A DNA stretch of 13,601 nucleotides from Echinostoma caproni (lineage: Eukaryota; Platyhelminthes; Trematoda; Plagiorchiida; Echinostomatidae): NCBI GenBank assembly GCA_900618425.1, contig UZAN01042693.1, positions 16,791 to 30,391 on the forward strand. The letters run 5' to 3'. This document shows positions 1 to 8,764 of this stretch, in pieces (position 1 is the stretch's first letter; the number at the start of each line of letters is the position of its first letter). Below the pieces are notes generated by a model that did no database searches, was not told where the DNA came from, and saw only the letters and a program-made list of their open reading frames with translations. A program made the translations under genes and the position numbers.

Positions 1-403
1 TATCCGATTTGCTTCCGGGAAGTGAGTTGACATGTTTTAAACGAGATGTTTGCTTTATGTATGTCGAATTGCGTGATATTCTAACTGTAATCTGTAATAA
101 ACAACCATTCTCGACCAGCCGCCGCCCTGTGGAAGCTTGATAAAATGGCCGAGTGATGTCACCAAATGATTTCATGTATTTATCCTGATCTATTGGGAAA
201 TGTTTCAAGAAACGAATATCGATTTTCACGTTTACTGAGACTTGAATATAGGTTAAAAATGCTACTCAAAAATGTCTTAAATTGTTTTTCTTGCGTTCCT
301 GACAAGGATTAGTCATTTATTTACAGTTCGACACATATTAAAACAGTGAACATTTCTTTTGTATTTTGTGAACGATTCCTGGTCACTGCCTCATAATTAT
401 TGC
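1..403. other. Unassigned AT-rich DNA
   Basis: I see no gene, RNA or repeat that I can name here. An AATAAA hexamer lies near 96 within a short A-rich run and could be a polyadenylation signal. There is no recognisable coding sequence upstream of it, so that reading is not supported. Short open frames occur on both strands at chance length. Confidence 0.5.
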
Positions 404-568
404 GGTGGTGACCCGGTGCTAAAGATCATCAAATTATCACCCTAGAGGACAAACATGTGTTCGAATCCAAGTATCACCACCGACTGGCATTCCCCAGTAT
501 GTGTTGTATGGTAGCCCATGGATTGGCCGCTTCGGCCTTCCTCAAAATTATATTATTGTATAATTAAT
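404..568 (+). repeat. tRNA-like SINE head or tRNA pseudogene with hairpin and AT-rich tail
   Basis: GGTGGTG at 404-410 pairs perfectly with CACCACC at 475-481, like a 7-bp tRNA acceptor stem around a 78-nt body. A good B-box match, GTTCGAATCC, lies at 459-468 where the T arm should be. The A-box region (about 408-420) is a weak match. The T stem and anticodon arm do not pair well and there are about three extra bases before the acceptor strand, so this is not a working tRNA. Downstream, GGCCG (525-529) and CGGCC (533-537) form a tight hairpin, followed by an AT-rich stretch to about 568. Known SINEs have this plan: a Pol III tRNA-derived head, a body and an AT-rich tail. The 3' boundary is a guess. 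The alternative is a lone decayed tRNA pseudogene. Confidence 0.5.
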
Positions 569-1093
569 AAAATGAAGTGACTCAACTGGCCGCAGTTGAA
601 TCTTTGGCTGCCAAACAAATCACAAAAAACGAAATTGATGGCCAATATCAATTCTGCTCGTATTGTGTTACTTGTTTTATTCAGATGGATCAAAGGGAAA
701 GGATGTTTCCGCTAAATCACAAAAACGTTGAGTCTGATAAATCCCCCAGTGGAGGCACACAAACCTTAAGAAATACATATTCATGCAAGTATCTGAATCC
801 AAATATGAAGTGGCTATGATATCCGAAGTCGGTATTCATGTAACTATACTTTATCGCAATTGTACTAAGCTGTTTGGGCGAAAATAGTTCTCAAAACCAC
901 GAGAGCAGTACACACACAGGATCGAATGAATGGTGTGGTGAGCACCACTGTATGCGCATGGGGAAATGATATGTAGGCAAGAAGCAGCTCACTACTTGAC
1001 AGCCAAATTGTGTCTTAGATAGAGTAGGGCAATCCGAATCAGACTGCGCATTGGACGTAGTGGTGAATATCAAATCATTTAGTCAGTAGTGTT
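569..1093. other. Unassigned DNA
   Basis: The stretch holds short open frames on both strands (80 codons at 577-819 +, 60 codons at 891-1073 -). Neither shows a motif, signal peptide or coiled coil that I recognise, and their lengths are within chance expectation. No repeat boundary or RNA structure stands out. Confidence 0.4.
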
Positions 1094-1172
1094 GTGGTGA
1101 TCAGGGTCTACGAGATGACACATACCGTGGAACGACACGCTACAGTCTTAGGACAACTTTGATCAAACAAAC
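1094..1172 (+). repeat. Interspersed family, copy A (5' end only)
   Basis: It begins with GTGGTGATC at 1094, the same start as copies B and D, and stays colinear with them for about 79 bp. A hand alignment to copy D gives about 64 matches in 79. Similarity then stops abruptly near 1172, so about 80% of the element is missing from its 3' side. A weak echo of a later part of the family (gaaata...tactgaaa) near 1187-1205 suggests an internal deletion, but I cannot confirm it. No coding potential is claimed. Confidence 0.7.
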
Positions 1173-1284
1173 GGCGGCAGGCCGGAAATATGGAAGTACT
1201 GAAATAGAAATACTGAGTATAGGCGTGATAAAGACAATTTCAATGTAATGATCAAATAGTATACGGAAACTACACTTAAATGCA

Positions 1285-1331
1285 TGTATATATAAAATCG
1301 AGAGAGAGAGTAATCAAGTTACTAAGTAAAG
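1285..1331 (+). repeat. Diverged direct repeat, member 1
   Basis: This 47-bp stretch aligns without gaps to 2097-2143, with about nine mismatches by hand. Shared blocks are TGTATAT, a GAGA-rich run (GAGAGAGAG here, GACAGAGAG there), AGAGTAA and GTTACT. Similarity fades on both sides. It may be a fragment of an unidentified dispersed repeat. Part of the match is a simple GA run, which inflates the similarity. Confidence 0.45.
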
Positions 1332-2096
1332 TCCATTGGGACGGAATTTAATACTAAACTCCTTGTTGTCGGTCTCCTGCACATACTGATCTGGATATCA
1401 CAAAATTTCTTGCAAATAAAAGGGAGGTTTTCGATAACTGTCACTCGCAAAATGCATAAGCGGAATTCATGCTTTTCACAGATGAAGGTTAGTATATCAT
1501 CTCACTTGAGGGTGGCAGCAGAGAGCGGCTGGACCTTAATAAATTTTATTTTTTCACATTTAAACAGTGGCTGGATGGGTCAATACCAAGGTCGAATTCA
1601 TTGAATTACCGCGCAGCAGTTGGGATTTTAATGCATTCAACAACTTCTTCCTGTGTTAAAAACAGAGACACTGGTCGTCAGTGGAAACTGGCAAATTCCG
1701 TTGGGCAGTCAGATTGATGGACTCCACGCTAAAGCGATTGCCTCCAGTGCTCAAAAATGAAGAAGGGCAAATAAAACATGGACGAGATGAAAGTACAATA
1801 CATGTATGAAGTCTATGACTTATTTTGATAAATAAATTTTAGTTATGCTTTTACTGTGGCTTGTTATTTTACTACTGATGCACCAGCAACCATCGTCAAA
1901 ATCGAGAAATCGTATAGTTTAATGGCATTCCATCAACAGAAACAAAGACATAAGTGGATATTATTACATATATGTTGCGTCTGATGTGGGACAATATCAT
2001 ACTCAACCCCGTGAATGAAGCTGCAAAAAACGAAGCATTGGGGAAAATAAAAGAGGTGATGAAAGTGTCAGGGTGGTGCCTCACTTTGGTTAATCC
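1332..2096. other. Unassigned DNA with chance-length open frames
   Basis: One + frame is open at 1564-1656, has a single TAA at 1657-1659, and is open again at 1660-1806. It is preceded by an acceptor-like site ending in CAG at 1565-1567. The predicted residues match no family I know, and frames this long are expected by chance here. A 62-codon + frame (1954-2142) and an overlapping 89-codon - frame (1896-2165) are likewise unrecognised. Confidence 0.35.
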
Positions 2097-2143
2097 CTGT
2101 ATATTTAACAACGAGACAGAGAGTAAACAGGTTACTGAATAAC
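2097..2143 (+). repeat. Diverged direct repeat, member 2
   Basis: This is the partner of 1285-1331, in the same orientation about 0.8 kb downstream, with about nine mismatches in 47 bp by hand. The sequences flanking the two copies do not align, so either both are short relics of a larger repeat or the match is driven partly by the GA-rich core. Confidence 0.45.
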
Positions 2144-2780
2144 GAGCGAATATTCGAACTGACACTCATGAACGAACAATCACTTTCACCGGGAATGAGT
2201 TCTCAGGAGCAGTCTGACTCTAGGGAGTCTTGTGATTCGTGATCCATTTACGAAATTCTGGTACGGGTTAGCTAGAATCAAATAGGAAATGCTATGATTT
2301 ATTCACAGTCATAATTCACAGTGACACGAACGATTTGATAACATAAAAGAAATAACGAAAGCAAATTTTAATACAAAGAAAAGCAGCCGACCGAAACGCA
2401 TGAGAACCATGAAAACTGAAGATATCCAATTGCTTACTTCCCGTTGCTCTCCTTCACTGGGCATAAAAATGAATGAAAACGCCCGACCTATACCGTATCC
2501 ATAGTAGGTACGGCAACTGAAAACCGTCTACATAGAACTCTAATCATAGTATCCGATATGAAAATTACTTCCTGTCGGGGTTTTATTCATCATTTTTCCC
2601 TAATGTGAACACCCAGATGATGAATCCGTGTGATGCAACTCACAAATGTATCCAACTGTTACTCGCGAATAAAACATAGTCATCACAGCTCCCGTGTAGA
2701 AGAAAAACAATCGCTTTTTCTGCCTGAATTTGCTACGGGTAATATTTTCACTTGCTGACGATTAATTTGGGTATGAATGA
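2144..2780. other. Unassigned AT-rich DNA
   Basis: I see no gene, RNA, microsatellite or family repeat in this stretch. Stops are frequent in all frames. Confidence 0.5.
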
Positions 2781-3014
2781 GCCGGTCAATATGAGTACCT
2801 CAGTTCACTCGTTTTTTCCACTAGATTCAGCAAACTTGAAAGGAAGAAACTGGTCTCGTTTGAACCAAATTCATCATCAGATGAGCACATTGATCTCTCA
2901 AAATGTGTGCCGGTCATAGCCGACCGGGTTCTAGCTTGGATATATTCTAAAATAGTTTTCGGTGCAGGGAACGCGAAACCAAAAGTAGTGGTTTTTTGGT
3001 ATTTGCAGAAATTG
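2781..3014 (+). other. 78-codon open frame without ATG, unrecognised
   Basis: The frame from GCC at 2781 is open to a TAG at 3015-3017. It has no in-frame ATG, so it could only be an exon or a relic. The predicted peptide has a mixed composition: a basic stretch (ERKK), an acidic serine-rich patch (SSSDEH) and a hydrophobic segment. I recognise no family. The opposite strand is also open across this region (81 codons, 2786-3031), which argues that low stop density rather than selection explains both. The stop codon falls in the GTA tail of copy B, so at least the 3' end is shaped by that insertion. Confidence 0.15.
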
Positions 3015-3442
3015 TAGTACCCATTGATCACGAAGTACGAACCACGAACTAAGAATCACGGATTCGTAATCAAGGGCCCCATGTAGAAATTACATGACGC
3101 TGATACCTCCACACATTATCCCACGTAATTGAGGGGTGAGGTAATGGCTACAAGAATAGCAGTTCTTTTATTGAAAGAAATTGAGGGGGGGGATTGAATA
3201 ATATGTACAAAAAAATTTCATTCCTCATCCGGGTTTCTGCCAATCGCGTGCTAGAATTTCTAGCGTCATTCTGCTTCTGTCTGCACCGCACGGTTTCTGG
3301 TTTGTTGGTACAATCGGCCTATGGTTTGTAGTCTAGTAGCGTTTTGATGACGTAACCCGCGAAGCTCGATTGTTCACAGTTGCCCGAAAACTGTACCGTG
3401 TCGCTCCATGGTATGCGTCATTACGCAGGCTAGGATCACCAC
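3014..3442 (-). repeat. Interspersed family, copy B (near full length)
   Basis: On the minus strand it starts at 3442 with GTGGTGATCC and ends at 3014 with a short remnant of a TAC tail (GTAGTAC on the + strand at 3014-3020). It is about 429 bp. It shares with C and E the exact block AACCGTGCGG, and with D and E a stretch near the middle carrying a homopolymer, here eight G on the + strand (3185-3192). The last 60 bp carry tandem-like GATTCGTG/GTTCGTG words also seen in D and F. There is no convincing protein frame; a 60-codon + frame at 3370-3552 is a shadow. It is likely a non-autonomous retroposed element, because it has a fixed 5' end and a simple-repeat 3' tail. Confidence 0.75.
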
Positions 3443-4161
3443 AGGTTTACTCGAATCCATGGGTATTCTATAGCTCCGGTGAACATGACTTGAGTGGATT
3501 GAAGACGTGTCACTGTACTGTACCAACTAGACCTCATCAGGACCGTCATTAAGCATCTGGGTTCAACGTAAACCGAAAAATGTTCTGGGATACAGAAGCT
3601 TTTAGTTTTTATACTAGTTACTCGTCATCAAATATCTTCTTTCGTGAAGGCCATCCGTCATGGGAAGAAATCTTTGTGAAATCATTGTGGATGGGTCGTA
3701 CACACTGCGGTTACCACCACTGAGATGGGCTGGTTAGTTCCCCGCACACTGCTCATAAACTGAATGAACGAGAAACAACGAAACCAGTTGTTCACTTCCT
3801 CATTTGCACTCACGTTTTGTGATCAATGAATTACTCACCCTTTTACCGCTGCTGTCGTGGCAAATCGATTAACTGAATGTTGCAAGCTAACGATAACTTG
3901 AGTTGACCTTGCATAATCTGTCCTTGCTTCCAAGTTGAGAAACCTTTTATATTTTTTTGGTTTTGAGTTCTCAAGAGGTGCATTTTATCAACACGTAAAG
4001 TTGAATATTATATGATACAACTTCATTATCACCTGGTTACTCCCTCCCCCTTCCACATCGACCCCAAACCAAACATTTATTTTCTGGTTGTAATCATCTG
4101 ATATTCTGATATGTACGCATCATGTGCGAATTCGCGTCACTCTCCAATGTCATTGTGAAAC
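3443..4161. other. Unassigned DNA
   Basis: The first 110 bp flank the 5' end of copy B and do not match the equivalent flank of copy D, which supports 3442 as the element edge. Beyond that I see no gene, repeat or RNA. Pyrimidine-rich runs near 4040-4060 have no further signal attached. Confidence 0.4.
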
Positions 4162-4760
4162 GTGATTTGGTTTTTGAAAAATCTGTCGATATACCATTTT
4201 GATTTCTCTGTGGGGTACCGTCATGGCTCGTGTGTGAAACGCAGCTCTCACGTGGATAACTCTATTTGGGTTTCAGGTCATTTGTTTNTCAGAGTGAAAC
4301 TAATCCGACGTGATCACTTGTATCCTCGAGGAGTTTCCTTGATTTTCTTAATTGCCTTTTGCACGCCAACACAAAAATTTAGATTAAATTTTGTGTGCAA
4401 TCCAATCAATATGGTTTTTTTAAACTTATTCCACCATAGTGAATTGGGGATGATCATTTATTGTTCAGGGTTCAGTGCACTATATAGTCACAATCCTTGG
4501 AAAAATCGATCGATCGATCACTTTTCGGAACGGGTTTTGGTGGAACTTTGATTCATCACTGGACAGGATTTAGCCTAACCCGCGAATTTGAAAGTCAGGT
4601 CAGATCAAGAAACGCTTTTAGCACTCAAAGGATGAATTTTCAGCAATTCACAATTTTTTTCTTAATGAAACAAATTATGATAAAAAAACTTAAGGAATAT
4701 AACAATGTCTATGCTGTTGTCAATGAGAGAAAAAGCTTCTGCAAGAGTTGATCCTTGAGG
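4162..4760 (+). other. Long but unrecognised open frames, probably chance
   Basis: A frame is open from GTG at 4162 to a stop after 4551 (about 130 codons, one of them containing the ambiguous base at 4287). A second frame overlaps it from 4497 to 4751. Neither starts with a well-placed ATG, and neither shows a domain, repeat or family motif I recognise. At this base composition one or two frames of this length are expected by chance in 13.6 kb. A short ATCG tandem run occurs at 4505-4519. Confidence 0.15.
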
Positions 4761-5490
4761 CGGATGAGAATAGTCTGATGATTAGCCAATAACCGAGCAG
4801 GGTATGGAATTACACTGTTTCTATATGTGGAAGTACGCGCGGGACGGGGTTGATTATTTGGAGTGAGTTCGGGGCTTAGACACAGCTTTCACAATTTCTC
4901 GGTGCAGACAGTGCTCCTGATCACGTGTTATCCTTTCAATGAAGGTATCACAAGCGTAAGGATTTTTTGAAATAAAGAAATCAACTAAAACCACTCTATC
5001 AACTCCACAGTTGCGGAACAAAATTTTAAAGGATCTGGAAAATAAAGTGAAGTGTTTTTTTTCAGTTCAGGGATAAAATTCGGGGAGCCAGTGTGGAAGA
5101 ATGCAGACAATCAGAAATTTAAGAATAGGAAAATGCGGTACGGCCGGGTTTTTTTTAGCCTGTATGCATAAGTTGCCAGTTTTCGAACATTTATTAAAAA
5201 AAATACTGATGATTTGAACAGACCAGGACAAAATATGGGTCAAGGTGACATCAACGTATTTAACAGATACAGATTTTGGAATGCTTTGTATATTACCTAT
5301 AAGTATGGGGAAACTATCAACTCATGAACGAGACTAAATAGAATGTGAATGTCTTTTTCTATGTTAAGTACAAGAAATCGGGGTACATTATTGGATGTTG
5401 TAGTCAGATTATAAAATATAGTCTTGTATTTTCAAATTGATCGATTTTTGTCCAGTGAGGTTGTAGCAGTAATAGTCCAGTGAGTGTAGA
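4761..5490. other. Unassigned AT-rich DNA
   Basis: I see no gene or known repeat. A 10-bp direct repeat GTCCAGTGAG occurs at 5450-5459 and 5475-5484. It flanks 15 bp that include GTAGCAGTAATA, which loosely resembles the GTA tails of the interspersed family. It is too short to call a target-site duplication. Confidence 0.4.
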
Positions 5491-5710
5491 GTGATTTATT
5501 ATGTGAACACTTTCACGTACAGTCCCTCGTCCCCTCCCCCCGGTTGGGAGTGGTATCTGTTAAAACTGTACGCCCCGGATTGGGCAGAACACAAATCACG
5601 CAACTGGAACGGGCTGATTGTACTTGGGGCAACGTTTGAAATGATGATGATGAAAAGAAACAAATCGGGTCTGTCAATGATGGTGAGAACCGATGTCAGG
5701 TAGACCAGTC
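5491..5710. other. Slightly GC-richer unassigned block ending in (ATG)4 region
   Basis: This block has a C-rich run (about 5524-5541), a GC content visibly above its flanks, and an ATG triplet run at 5641-5652. A 70-codon + frame (5491-5703) crosses it but has no motif I know. The contrast with the flanks suggests a repeat fragment, but no second copy is present in this window to prove it. Confidence 0.25.
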
Positions 5711-6196
5711 ACGTGATATCTGATGCGGCAGAATTTGAATTCGCACTACAGTATGATCTAACTATTTTATTATGAACTGAACAACTTTTGGTGTTGTCGG
5801 AATTAAATTCCCGGTTTTTAAGTAGTTTGCCGCTACTGAGTTGTTTTATTGCTGACAGATTGAAAACACTATACTTTCTATCTAACTGTTATTCTGTGAT
5901 TGCCGAAGAAAAGGCAGGAAGGAATATACAACAATCACGTTGCATATGGACGCATTTGCGTAACACCTGTGTTTTTCACCCCATTCATTGTCACCTTTAC
6001 TCTGTTTCAGCTTGTGCTTACCTATGAGGCTGCTCTCTTTATTGCAAAACGTTTCATTTAGTCCTGACTGAGGTGCGACTCCCTTTGTAAATGTATAAGA
6101 GTTTTGCTCGCGCCTGGACATAATGACCAATAAAATCGGCTTTCTTCGCCAAGGTTCTAAAGGCGATGCGCACAACACTAAGCAGTAACACAAACT
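5711..6196. other. Unassigned DNA with overlapping open frames
   Basis: There are open frames on both strands (79 codons at 5788-6027 +, 103 codons at 5882-6193 -). I recognise no motif in either. A strong-looking splice acceptor (a pyrimidine-rich run ending TTTCAG near 6010) sits inside the + frame. The sequence after it is open for only 16-19 codons in the two usable frames, so no exon can be defended. Confidence 0.3.
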
Positions 6197-6380
6197 GTGG
6201 CGATCCTAGCTTAAGAGGGTGACACATATCTCGGTAAGACGCGTTACAGTTTCTGGACTACTGTGATCAGTCGAGCTTCCCGGACGACACCAAAAAGGTG
6301 CCTAGGGGTTACGGCTTCTGGATAACGGACTATAAGCCGATTGTGCCGACCAATGAGAAACCGTGCGGTCCAGGCAGAAG
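6197..6380 (+). repeat. Interspersed family, copy C (5' part), joined to RT fragment
   Basis: It starts at 6197 with GTGGCGATCC and is colinear with the first 180 or so bases of copies B, D and E, including the shared block AACCGTGCGG near 6360. Similarity to the family stops at about 6380. The next bases belong to a reverse transcriptase fragment rather than to the family's middle and tail, so this copy is a chimera or a truncated copy with a second element fused to its break. Confidence 0.7.
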
Positions 6381-6649
6381 TTGTACGAGGCCTGGAATAC
6401 GAGCACTCGATTAGTAGATGGCTGGAAGTGGCTGAGAACTTTAAGTACCTCAGGAGCTTGATCGCAGTTGTTGTTGGTGTTGACGAAGAGATCACATCAC
6501 GGATGGTGAAAGCTAGTGAATCTTTTGCCAACCTGCGACATCTATGGTGGCATCAAGATATACATTTGTCCCTCAAGGGATGGGTATATGTCACTACTAT
6601 TCATCGTTTCGTTCTCTACGATTGCGAGACCTGGCCAGTTAGACTCTAA
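6381..6649 (+). pseudogene. RTE-like non-LTR reverse transcriptase, C-terminal fragment
   Basis: The frame carries the stretch that follows the palm domain in RTE-type retrotransposon reverse transcriptases. Visible signatures are FKYL-SLI (about 6440-6475), a DEIT-R-VKA helix, FANLRHLW, DIHLSLKG-VY, then VLY-CETWPVR, ending at a TAA at 6647-6649. In intact elements the protein continues well beyond the ETWPVR motif, so this is an internal piece lacking both the catalytic part and the end. Known family role: cDNA synthesis on nicked target DNA. This copy cannot do that. Several substitutions at usually conserved sites (for example R for G in FKYLG) also mark decay. The frame is open back to 6341, but the codons before about 6381 derive from copy C. 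Confidence 0.8.
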
Positions 6650-6741
6650 TCGAAAGCTACACTAGTTTATTGTAACAACTTTTTTCAACAGCCGTTGCAA
6701 AGCGGTATTATGCAACCTTCACATTCCAAGAGTGCCCGCTC

Positions 6742-6743
<2 letters not shown>

Positions 6744-6801
<58 letters not shown>
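6744..6801. repeat. Compound microsatellite (CA)17(TA)12
   Basis: An uninterrupted CA run from 6744 to 6777 passes directly into an AT run to about 6801. Open frames crossing it on both strands are artefacts of the repeat. Confidence 0.97.
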
Positions 6802-7322
6802 ATCATATTTTCTCTTTTCTGGACTTAAGAATTCCACAATTACGCAATCTATCCAGCCCGTCACCAGGATGGATTCAAACGGCTTCACCAATAATAGCAC
6901 GCCGTGTTTTGGTTCATTTGGTTCAAAAGATTCAGTTTGGAAATAATTTGTTTGGTTTATTTTCATATCTGTGATATTGGCGACAGGTGTGTGTGTGTTT
7001 TGCGCAATTAGCGGATGATCAAATCATTAAGTATCACACTATGCATCATGCATTGATGCATCATTTGGAGCGTGAAATCAGTCCTCCACTCTTGCTGTTC
7101 TGAGCACGTTAGTCACTCGGCATCTCCAATGTATGTTCGGGAATGAGGAGGATCACACTTGTGAAACATAATCTAACTAGATTGACTATTGTACAAGGGA
7201 TGCGCAAACGATTTTCGGATCTATGCAGTACGTGATGAATACGAGGTGCAGATGATCGGGCGAGGAAAAGGTCAACTGTAATCTATAGTATTGTGAATCT
7301 ATTGTTCAGTGATTGCAACTGT
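6802..7322. other. Unassigned DNA with an 8-bp palindrome
   Basis: No gene or family repeat is visible. ATGCATCA (7041-7048) and TGATGCAT (7054-7061) form a perfect inverted repeat around a 5-base loop. It could fold as a small hairpin, but no context assigns it a role. A short GTGTGTGTGT run lies at about 6987-6997. Confidence 0.4.
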
Positions 7323-7739
7323 GTAGTAATAGTAGTAATGATAGTACTAGTACGCACTGAACTCGGAATACGAATCACGGATTAGCAATCACGGACAACG
7401 TGTAAGCAGAGTATCGTATTGGTACTTGCACACAAGATCCCAGGAGTAGTAGTTCGTTGATTGAAAGAAATTAGGGGAGTAAATAATATGTACAAAACAA
7501 GCTCAATCGTCATCCGGGCTTCCGCCAATCCCGTTCTGGTTTTTCTGGCATTTTTATCTTCTGTCTGGGTCGTCCGGTTTCCGACTGGCTGGCAGAATCG
7601 ACTTTGGTGTGTAGTCCAGAAACTGTGGTACGTAGGCGCTTTGCTGAAGTCACCCGTGAGGCTTGATTGATCATAGTTGTCCTAAGACTGTAACGTGCCG
7701 CTCCATAATATGCGTCATCTCGCAGGCTAAGATCACCAC
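7323..7739 (-). repeat. Interspersed family, copy D (near full length)
   Basis: On the minus strand it begins at 7739 with GTGGTGATC and ends in a degenerate TAC/TAT triplet tail (7323-7354 on the + strand, GTA and ATA triplets with interruptions). It is about 417 bp. All segments found in B are present in the same order: 5' head, central block, C-rich tract (reduced to four G on the + strand), and the GATTCGT-type words near the tail. A 69-codon + frame at 7461-7670 is a shadow of the repeat. The eroded tail, compared with the perfect one in F, suggests an older insertion. Confidence 0.78.
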
Positions 7740-8100
7740 AAACTTACACAGAAACAAATATCAACACAACTGAGCACAATTCACATATCACGAACGCAAT
7801 CTGTTAGGCACATGAGGAACAGATGCATGAGTACACACCCAGAAGGCAAATTTTGGTGATCCAGACTTCCGTGACCACAATCCATGCACGACCAAGTACA
7901 GTTTTATGTCATCCAATCACCGTTCAGGAAGCTCGGCCAATGGTACATCGGGCGAACATGACATCCAATTTGGTACATATGATGAGTCGGTGCAAACGGT
8001 TACGTGATTGGAGGACGGTCGTTCAACCGATCATATGGACTATTACGTTCTATAAAACATGATCTAATTCCATCAATAAAGACAAGCATTTGCCGTTATC
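7740..8100. other. Unassigned DNA 5' of copy D
   Basis: A 79-codon + frame (7823-8062) shows no recognised motif. The base composition is a little richer in GC than the flanks, which hints at a repeat fragment. The corresponding flank of copy B does not match, so this is not part of the interspersed family. Confidence 0.3.
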
Positions 8101-8511
8101 AATTCCTCGTGTATTTCATTGGTGTCCGCAGTTCGGGTTAGAGCCAATCCAGTTCTGAGCAGTACATTACGGATTCTCGTATTCCCACATTCAGTACTGT
8201 TCAGATCACCACAGAAACGCAGAACCTGGGAGGACAGATTTGGACCGAAAGACAGTTTTAGTTGTCCATCATAGCCGTCTTTTAAAACTATCTATCTGCC
8301 TTGCTTCTGAACAGCAGACGAACATACACAGCGGTTTTTATTATCCTATCGCTAAAACCGTTTCGAGCTTTCATGTTCTGTGAGACATTTCCTCAACTAA
8401 TGGACTTCATTATCGGTACACAATTTATTGGATCTATTAATAAAAAAATGCTACATTTATTTCCCTTTATTCGTTTCAGTTATTCATACCAGCTGAGTAA
8501 GTGAACGCTTA
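8101..8511. other. Unassigned DNA
   Basis: I see no gene. About 28 bp near 8172-8200 loosely resemble the tail region of the interspersed family in + orientation (GATTC-CGTATTCC-TTCAGT-ACT), but the match is too short to annotate. A 67-codon + frame at 8301-8504 has no motif. The endonuclease fragment ends at 8512 and its expected continuation is not visible here. Confidence 0.35.
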
Positions 8512-8764
8512 TTCAATAGTGGTATACCAACTTCCGTTAACAAAAGCGCCCACTCCGCCAGCTCTGTTGCGAAACTTCACGACCCGGGCAATTCTGAGAG
8601 CAGTGAAACCGTCCACTCTAATAACGTCGTCCCCAATGTTACCAACTTTCCTGAAGTAAAATAAATTCCACCCTTTCGCATTGTTTCTGATGGACTAGAT
8701 TCTGGACAGCATCGAGTTTTCCCACGAGCGAGCGAATCTCACTTGAAATCAATGGACGGAATGA
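8512..8764 (-). pseudogene. CR1/Jockey-like retrotransposon endonuclease fragment, frameshifted
   Basis: Two adjacent minus-strand frames together give the N-terminal half of an APE-type endonuclease as found at the start of ORF2 in CR1/Jockey-group LINEs. Frame 1 (8764 down to 8642, 41 codons) has EIRSLVGKLDAVQNLV and then ILLQESW, matching the family's N-x-RSL-x-NKLD and LQETW motifs. The glutamate of QE-W is a metal-binding catalytic residue and is present. After that frame's stop (8639-8641) the match shifts to a second frame down to a TAA at 8509-8511, with DDVIRVDGFTALR, then NRAGGVGAFV, matching the I-x-GF-x-x-xR and GGGV blocks. The family role is nicking target DNA. The frameshift, the stop and the missing remainder make it dead. 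The reading of motifs is direct; the clade is inferred. Confidence 0.75.

Noticed and set aside
52..150. Minus-strand frame with K-L-P-Q-G-G, like the PQG motif of reverse transcriptases
   Set aside because: Only one short motif matches. No N-D-L or x-D-D box follows at the expected distance in any frame.
1567..1806. Two consecutive same-frame open stretches after an acceptor-like CAG
   Set aside because: Lengths are common by chance at this composition, a TAA separates them, and the residues resemble no family I know.
4162..4551. Longest open frame in the window (130 codons)
   Set aside because: It starts at GTG, spans an ambiguous base, has no motif, and one or two frames of this size are expected by chance.
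5450..5484. 10-bp direct repeat GTCCAGTGAG flanking a GTA-like stretch, as a target-site duplication
   Set aside because: The enclosed 15 bp is too short to be an element copy, and such repeats arise by chance.
6685..6974. Open frames on both strands across the CA/TA microsatellite
   Set aside because: The frames are opened by the dinucleotide repeat, which contains no stops in these phases. The predicted peptides are mostly HT/YI or CV repeats.
7041..7061. Perfect 8-bp inverted repeat as a terminator or regulatory hairpin
   Set aside because: There is no adjacent gene, no U-tract and no eukaryotic element that it fits.
8172..8200. Possible plus-strand tail fragment of the interspersed family
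   Set aside because: Fewer than 30 bp align, with gaps, and neither a triplet tail nor an upstream family segment is present.
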